Positions 59,184-64,000 of a DNA stretch of 64,000 bases are shown in pieces (the stretch's first letter is position 1; every line of letters begins with the position of its first letter). The notes under the pieces are model-generated. The model ran no database searches and was not told the origin of the DNA. It was given only the letters and a program-made list of their open reading frames with translations. This stretch comes from Bernardetia sp963719525 (GTDB lineage: Bacteria > Bacteroidota > Bacteroidia > Cytophagales > Bernardetiaceae). The position numbers were made by a program, and so were the translations under genes. The stretch spans positions 124,001 to 188,000 of the forward strand of contig CAVRCG010000003.1 in NCBI GenBank assembly GCA_963719525.1, written 5' to 3'.

Positions 59184-60503
59184 ATGTCAAAAGAGAACGG
59201 AAAATCAAACAAATACGCTCACAGAAGCACGTCAGAATTAGAAAACGAATGGAAAACATCGCCACGCTGGAAAGGAATTACTAGAGATTACACAGGCGAA
59301 GACGTAGCAAAATTACGTGGTTCTGTAAAAGTAGAAAATACATTAGGTCGTATGGGTGCAGAGCGTTTGTGGGATTTGATGCACACCGAAGACTATGTAA
59401 ACTCGTTAGGTGCAATCACAGGAAATCAAGCCGTACAACAAGTAAAAGCTGGTTTGAAAGCAATTTATATGAGTGGCTGGCAGGTAGCAGCAGACGGAAA
59501 CCAAGCTGGACAAATGTACCCAGACCAAAGTTTGTACCCTGCTGATAGCGTTCCGAAAATGGTAACTCGTGTAAACAATGCACTTTTACGTGCTGACCAA
59601 ATCGAAAATTCAGAAGATGCAAATTCTGTTCATTGGTTAGCTCCAATTGTAGCCGATGCAGAAGCTGGTTTTGGTGGCGTTTTGAATGCCTTTGAGCTTA
59701 TGAAAGCAATGATTGAAGCAGGTGCAGCAGGCGTTCATTTTGAAGATCAACTTTCTTCTGCTAAAAAATGTGGACACATGGGAGGAAAAGTATTAGTTCC
59801 TACTAAAGAAGCTGTTCAAAAATTGAAAGCTGCTCGTTTAGCTGCCGATGTTTTGGACGTTCCTACTATTTTGATTGCTCGTACAGATGCAAACGGTTCA
59901 TTTTTGATTACAAGTGATATTGACGAGACAGATGCTCCATTTATTTCTGATGAGCCTCGTACTGCCGAAGGATTTTTTGTTTTGAAAGGTGGAATTGAAG
60001 CTGCTGTTGCTCGTGGTTTGGCGTATGCTCCTTATGCTGATGTAGTTTGGTGTGAAACAGGCAAGCCTGATGTAGAGGAAGCTCGTTATTTTGCTAAAAA
60101 AATTCACGAAAAATTCCCTAATAAATTACTGGCGTATAACTGTTCGCCTTCTTTCAACTGGACTGCAAACTTAGACAAAGATACGATTGCAAATTTCCAA
60201 GAGCAGTTGGGAGAAATGGGTTACAAATTCCAATTCGTAACACTTGCAGGTTTCCATAGCTTAAATATGGGAATGTACGATTTAGCATTAAAATATAAGT
60301 CAGAAGGAATGGCTGCTTATTCTCGTCTTCAAGATATGGAATTTGAGTACGAAGAAAAAGGTTATACAGGAACGAAGCACCAACGTTTTGTAGGTGCTGG
60401 TTATTTTGACCAAGTAGCTCAAGCTATCGTAGGCGAGGGTTTATCAACGGCTGCCTTGAAAGGTTCGACAGAAGAAGAGCAGTTTCACGAAGCTAAAGTT
60501 TAA
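59184..60503 (+). CDS. aceA: Isocitrate lyase
   Basis: A 439-residue isocitrate lyase cleaving isocitrate to glyoxylate and succinate. The catalytic signature KKCGHMGGKVLVPT near residue 193 contains the active-site Cys. Other conserved parts are SGWQVAADGNQAGQMYPDQSLYP, PIVADAEAGFGG and LAYNCSPSFNWT. The length is normal. The gene follows aceB by 150 bases containing two repeats; the pair probably forms one unit, although the spacer suggests partial independence. A terminator follows. Confidence 0.97.
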   Translation: MSKENGKSNKYAHRSTSELENEWKTSPRWKGITRDYTGEDVAKLRGSVKVENTLGRMGAERLWDLMHTEDYVNSLGAITGNQAVQQVKAGLKAIYMSGWQVAADGNQAGQMYPDQSLYPADSVPKMVTRVNNALLRADQIENSEDANSVHWLAPIVADAEAGFGGVLNAFELMKAMIEAGAAGVHFEDQLSSAKKCGHMGGKVLVPTKEAVQKLKAARLAADVLDVPTILIARTDANGSFLITSDIDETDAPFISDEPRTAEGFFVLKGGIEAAVARGLAYAPYADVVWCETGKPDVEEARYFAKKIHEKFPNKLLAYNCSPSFNWTANLDKDTIANFQEQLGEMGYKFQFVTLAGFHSLNMGMYDLALKYKSEGMAAYSRLQDMEFEYEEKGYTGTKHQRFVGAGYFDQVAQAIVGEGLSTAALKGSTEEEQFHEAKV

Positions 60504-60533
60504 GTAGTATAAGTGTTTTTTGGAATTTTTGTA

Positions 60534-60570
60534 AACGGACTATCTTTGAAATGAGGTAGTTCGTTTTTTT
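60534..60570 (+). terminator. Terminator of aceA
   Basis: AACGGACTATCT pairs imperfectly with AGGTAGTTCGTT and is followed by TTTTT. It lies about 30 bases after the aceA stop. Confidence 0.7.
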
Positions 60571-60712
60571 ATTGAAATATATTTTTTCTAAAAGAATGAT
60601 TAACTTTGAATCATTGTTGTAGAAAATAAATAATGAAAATTAAACACATTTTTGGAAACAAGAAAAGTTTTTGTTATGTTGTATAACTATACTTCCAAAA
60701 TTCTAAATTATT

Positions 60713-61249
60713 ATGTTAGCTTTATCTAATAATTCATATATAAACTTGTTTCACTCTGTTTATACGAGTGGTGTTCAAGATTTATTAGAATCTAGTGCAA
60801 AAATCAAAACATATAGTGTAAAAGAACATTTCCTTTCTTTGATAAAAAGTGGAGTTGTTTTGGGTGTTGTAAATTTATGTCATTTGTCAATAAAGAATCT
60901 AAAAACGGATTATAGTTCTCCATCAGAATTTAATGATAAAACCTATAATAATCTAAAGAGTATTTATAATAAGATAAAAGATGTAGAAAAGGTAGATGAG
61001 CAGTTTCTTATCAAATCAAAAGAAAATTTTAAAAGCAATAAACTGATTAACTTAGGTCTTACAAAACACCTTCATTATAAAATAGATAAAGGATTAGTTG
61101 AAACAATGAATGCTCTGCACCAAAAAGCAAAGGAAATCAAGAAAATTATTGATATGATGGAAGAGCCTATTCAAACAGAGTTTTTAAAGCAAATTCCTTT
61201 TGATGAAATTTATGATTCTAGACCAGATTCAGCAGAATGTATATTTTAA
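60713..61249 (+). CDS. Unknown helical protein, first gene of a pair
   Basis: A 178-residue protein without signal peptide. A short hydrophobic stretch (residues 42-56, SLIKSGVVLGVVNLCHL) could be a buried or membrane-associated helix. The rest is helical and Lys-rich. No family is recognised. The second gene starts six bases after its stop and a terminator follows that gene, so the two form a small operon. They stand 709 bases before a restriction-modification gene, which suggests a defence-related role; this is inference only. Confidence 0.6.
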   Translation: MLALSNNSYINLFHSVYTSGVQDLLESSAKIKTYSVKEHFLSLIKSGVVLGVVNLCHLSIKNLKTDYSSPSEFNDKTYNNLKSIYNKIKDVEKVDEQFLIKSKENFKSNKLINLGLTKHLHYKIDKGLVETMNALHQKAKEIKKIIDMMEEPIQTEFLKQIPFDEIYDSRPDSAECIF

Positions 61250-61255
61250 TAGTCT

Positions 61256-61816
61256 ATGTTTAATCCAAAGGATTTACGTCCTTATCCACACAAATTTTTG
61301 TGCTATCAAACTCTAAAAGAAGGAAAGAATGAATATGGAAAAGCTCATATTTATTCTTTTCGTTCTAAAAAGACAAAACGTAAATATATTATTCGGTTAG
61401 AAGAACTTCCTAATCAACTCTTTTTGATAAAATTCTATCAAAAAATTCCTTTCATTCCTACTTCAAAAAAATATAAAATTCTCACTCAAACCAATGATAC
61501 ACTACGAATTGTAGCTACTTGTATAATGGTTGTAAAAGAAGTTTTGAGTAAAAATGAATTAGCTTCTTTTGGGTGTATCGGTGCAAGAGGGTTTATAAAA
61601 AAGAACAAAGAAATTATTGAAGAAACTACTGAAAACAAAACGAAACGTTTCAAGATTTGGTCGTTAATATTCAATAGAATTGCTTCACAAACTCGTTTCA
61701 AGCCTTACGATTACGAAGAAAAAAGTATCTATATTCGTTTCAATACAAAAAATATAAAGAACGAAGAAAAAATAATTAGAGAATGGGAACAGATTTTAAA
61801 GCAGTTGGATAGGTAA
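61256..61816 (+). CDS. Unknown basic protein, second gene of a pair
   Basis: A 186-residue Lys/Arg-rich protein with beta strands early on (HKFLCYQTLKEGKNEYGKAHIYSFRSKKTKRKYIIRLEELPNQLFLIKFYQKIPF) and a later helical part. The block TNDTLRIVATCIMVVKEVLSKNELASFGCIGARGF has a faint similarity to phage-type or immunity-type proteins, but nothing firm. The charge suggests binding to nucleic acid. It follows the preceding gene by six bases and ends at a terminator. Confidence 0.6.
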   Translation: MFNPKDLRPYPHKFLCYQTLKEGKNEYGKAHIYSFRSKKTKRKYIIRLEELPNQLFLIKFYQKIPFIPTSKKYKILTQTNDTLRIVATCIMVVKEVLSKNELASFGCIGARGFIKKNKEIIEETTENKTKRFKIWSLIFNRIASQTRFKPYDYEEKSIYIRFNTKNIKNEEKIIREWEQILKQLDR

Positions 61817-61847
61817 AGATTTGAAACTTTGTTAGAAAATAGAAAAC

Positions 61848-61883
61848 GAACTATCTCTTTTTTTGAGATGGTTCTTTTTTTTT
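61848..61883 (+). terminator. Terminator after the unknown pair
   Basis: GAACTATCTC pairs with GAGATGGTTC around a 7-base loop, followed by nine T. This sets the end of the two-gene operon before the restriction-modification gene. Confidence 0.85.
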
Positions 61884-61957
61884 ATAGTTAAGAAAAATTG
61901 AAATTTGTTTAACTTGCATTTAAGTTCTACTCAAAACAAATCATTACCACGCTTTCA

Positions 61958-64000
61958 ATGACTTTAGAAGAATACATCAGCAAAATCAATCAGCGTTTTC
62001 AATTAGGAAACTCTACTGAACATACATTTAGAGGAGATTTACAAACACTTTTAGAAAGTATTGTTCCTAAAGTATCGGCTACCAATGAGCCTAAACGTAT
62101 TGCTTGTGGTGCGCCTGACTTTGTTCTGACTAAAAAGGATATTCCTGTCGGATTTATTGAAGCCAAAAATATTGGAGATAAAGACCTAGAAGGCAAAAAA
62201 GGAGGAAAAAATAAAACTGGAAATAAAGAACAATTCGATAGATATAAAAACTCACTTGATAATATTGCCTTTACCGATTATTTGGACTTTCATTTCTACG
62301 TAGAAAAGAAATTTATCAAGAGCATTGCTATTGGTAAAATAGAAGATGGAAAAGTAGAACCGATTAGAGAGAATTTTGAGAGTTTTGAAAGGCATATCAA
62401 CAATTTTTGTATCTATGAAGGACAAACTATAAAAAGTCCGAAAAAACTAGCCGAAATGATGGCTGCAAAAGCGCAACTATTAGCCGATGTAATAGAAAAG
62501 TCGCTTGATTCTGACCAACAAGCAGGAGATAAAGAACGTGAAGATTCATCATTACAAGGACAGTTCACAGCATTCAAACAAATCTTGATAAAAGATATTT
62601 CACACAAAGCTTTTGCAGATGTTTATGCTCAAACAATAGCCTACGGAATGTTTGCTGCAAGACTGCATGATAATTCGCCTAATACATTTACTCGTCAAAA
62701 AGCAGCTTCATTAATTCCAAAATCAAATCCTTTTTTACGTAAATTATTTCAGTACATAGCAGGTTTTGATTTAGATGAACGTTTGGTTTGGATTGTAGAT
62801 AGTCTTTCAGATATTTTTGTTTATGCTAATGTAGAAGCTATTTTGGCAGAATATGGCAGAACTACACAAACAGAAGATGCCCTAATTCACTTCTACGAAA
62901 CTTTTTTGGCTGAATACGATCCAAAACTAAGAAAAGCTAGAGGGGTTTGGTACACGCCTAAACCAGTAGTTAATTTTATAGTTCGTGCCGTTGATGATAT
63001 ACTCAAAACTGAATTTAATCTACCTAAAGGACTGACAGACAGCAGTAAGACCAAAATAAAAGTAAGCGAAAAAGTTAATAATAAAAGCATTTTAGTAGAA
63101 AAAGAAGTCCATAAAGTACAGATTCTTGACCCAGCCACAGGAACAGGAACATTTTTAGCCGAAACAGTAGAACACATTTACAAACAATTCCAAAATCAAA
63201 AAGGAGTTTGGAATAGTTATGTAGAAAATGACCTTTTACCTCGTCTGAATGGCTTTGAGCTACTAATGGCTTCGTATGCAATGGCTCATTTAAAACTAGA
63301 TTTTCTATTCAAAGAAACAGGTTTTAAACCCACAAAAGAAGAACGTTTTAGAGTATTTTTGACAAATTCACTAGAAGAAGGAAGTACAGAACTAGAAACA
63401 AGTTTTGCAAATTGGCTTAGTACAGAAGCAAATGAAGCCAATAAAATCAAAAAAGATACGCCTGTAATGGTAGTTATTGGAAACCCTCCGTATGCAGTCA
63501 GTAGCACAAATAAAAGTGATTGGATTCAAAACCTCATTACTGATTATAAAAAGGATTTGAAAGAAAAAAAGATTAATCTTGATGACGATTATATCAAATT
63601 TATTCGTTTTGGACAGCATTTTATAGACAAAAATGAAAGTGGTATTTTGGCTTACATTTCTAATAATAGCTTTATTGACGGAATTACACACCGTCAAATG
63701 AGAAAGCATTTATTAGAAAGTTTTGATAAAATCTATGTTTTGGATTTACATGGAAATGCTAAGAAGAAAGAAGTATGCCCAGATGGAAGTCCAGATAATA
63801 ATGTTTTTGATATTATGCAAGGCGTTTCTATTAACATTTTTGTCAAGACTGGAAAAAAGAAAAAAGACGAATTAGGACAAGTTTTACATTATGATTTACA
63901 AGGAAAAAGAGAATTTAAGTATGATTTTTTAGACAAAAATAGTATTCATTCCTTAGAATGGAATGATTTACAATTTACAAAACCTTATTATTTTTTTACT
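61958..64000 (+). CDS. Type IIG/ISP-like restriction nuclease-methyltransferase, cut by window edge
   Basis: Starting at the ATG 61958, 681 codons are open to the right edge. An N-terminal PD-(D/E)xK-type nuclease is suggested by GAPDFVLTKKDIPVGFIEAKNIG (residues 50-70). After a helical connector comes an N6-adenine methyltransferase: RGVWYTPKPVVNFIVRAVDDIL (motif X), ILDPATGTGTFLAETVEHI (motif I, SAM binding) and VVIGNPPYAVSS (catalytic NPPY motif). A target recognition domain should follow beyond the edge. One polypeptide would both cut and modify DNA. The recognition site is unknown. Confidence 0.88.
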   Translation, partial: MTLEEYISKINQRFQLGNSTEHTFRGDLQTLLESIVPKVSATNEPKRIACGAPDFVLTKKDIPVGFIEAKNIGDKDLEGKKGGKNKTGNKEQFDRYKNSLDNIAFTDYLDFHFYVEKKFIKSIAIGKIEDGKVEPIRENFESFERHINNFCIYEGQTIKSPKKLAEMMAAKAQLLADVIEKSLDSDQQAGDKEREDSSLQGQFTAFKQILIKDISHKAFADVYAQTIAYGMFAARLHDNSPNTFTRQKAASLIPKSNPFLRKLFQYIAGFDLDERLVWIVDSLSDIFVYANVEAILAEYGRTTQTEDALIHFYETFLAEYDPKLRKARGVWYTPKPVVNFIVRAVDDILKTEFNLPKGLTDSSKTKIKVSEKVNNKSILVEKEVHKVQILDPATGTGTFLAETVEHIYKQFQNQKGVWNSYVENDLLPRLNGFELLMASYAMAHLKLDFLFKETGFKPTKEERFRVFLTNSLEEGSTELETSFANWLSTEANEANKIKKDTPVMVVIGNPPYAVSSTNKSDWIQNLITDYKKDLKEKKINLDDDYIKFIRFGQHFIDKNESGILAYISNNSFIDGITHRQMRKHLLESFDKIYVLDLHGNAKKKEVCPDGSPDNNVFDIMQGVSINIFVKTGKKKKDELGQVLHYDLQGKREFKYDFLDKNSIHSLEWNDLQFTKPYYFFT

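Overview
The window is low-GC DNA from a member of the Bacteroidota, most likely the order Cytophagales (possibly near Bernardetia/Flexibacter; this is inference). The evidence is TTTG-N20-TAnnTTTG promoters in front of the rRNA operon, two proteins with type IX secretion (T9SS) C-terminal sorting domains, genes mostly without Shine-Dalgarno sequences, and a lipid A gene (lpxA).

Layout. 1-4987 is mostly leftward: an edge fragment, a TauE/SafE permease, a patatin-like lipase and a MORN-repeat pair that looks split by one base. 5-17 kb holds a dienoyl-CoA reductase-like SDR, an isochorismatase-family hydrolase, an OLD-like ATPase, RNase HI, a DUF1622 membrane protein, a TPR lipoprotein, a hexapeptide acetyltransferase, an EEP-fold membrane protein, a glycerophosphodiesterase and an LtaS-like transferase. 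17-31.6 kb holds a sorbosone dehydrogenase-like lipoprotein, FtsK without a gamma domain, a broken DUF7873-like gene, polyphosphate kinase, lpxA, a HAD-like gene, accD, rfbB and a coiled-coil reading frame. 31.6-35.5 kb carries a glycine-rich T9SS protein and a lipase. 35.9-42.2 kb is a leftward rRNA operon (16S, tRNA-Ile, tRNA-Ala, 23S, 5S) with an array of five predicted promoters. 42.5-47.4 kb has a VCBS/T9SS protein, an iron-binding lipoprotein and a DUF3616-like gene. 47.9-50.8 kb is a defence/toxin-type cluster: a Panacea-type toxin-antitoxin pair, RhuM and a SMI1/KNR4 immunity-like protein. Then come nrdA, ferritin, a glycosyltransferase, the glyoxylate shunt pair aceB-aceA, two unknown genes, and the start of a nuclease-methyltransferase fusion that runs off the right edge.

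Two patterns cut across the genes. First, eight genes have broken reading frames, including conserved ones (accD, ppk1, rfbB). Of ten lesions, seven sit at a TCGA tetranucleotide: five are an extra A/T in a run touching TCGA, and two are TCGA-to-TTGA changes that create a stop. This points to base-calling errors at a modified motif, or to a real mutational hotspot. Second, intergenic spaces hold several families of short mobile-looking repeats: a dispersed element with a GGTTTGCAAACC core and covarying arms, three MITE-like elements, and several REP-like hairpins.

The best candidates for undescribed biology are the Panacea pair with its unassigned 137-residue partner, the two unknown genes before the restriction-modification gene, the palindromic repeat family, and an orphan terminator hairpin at 54060-54097 that may end a small RNA.
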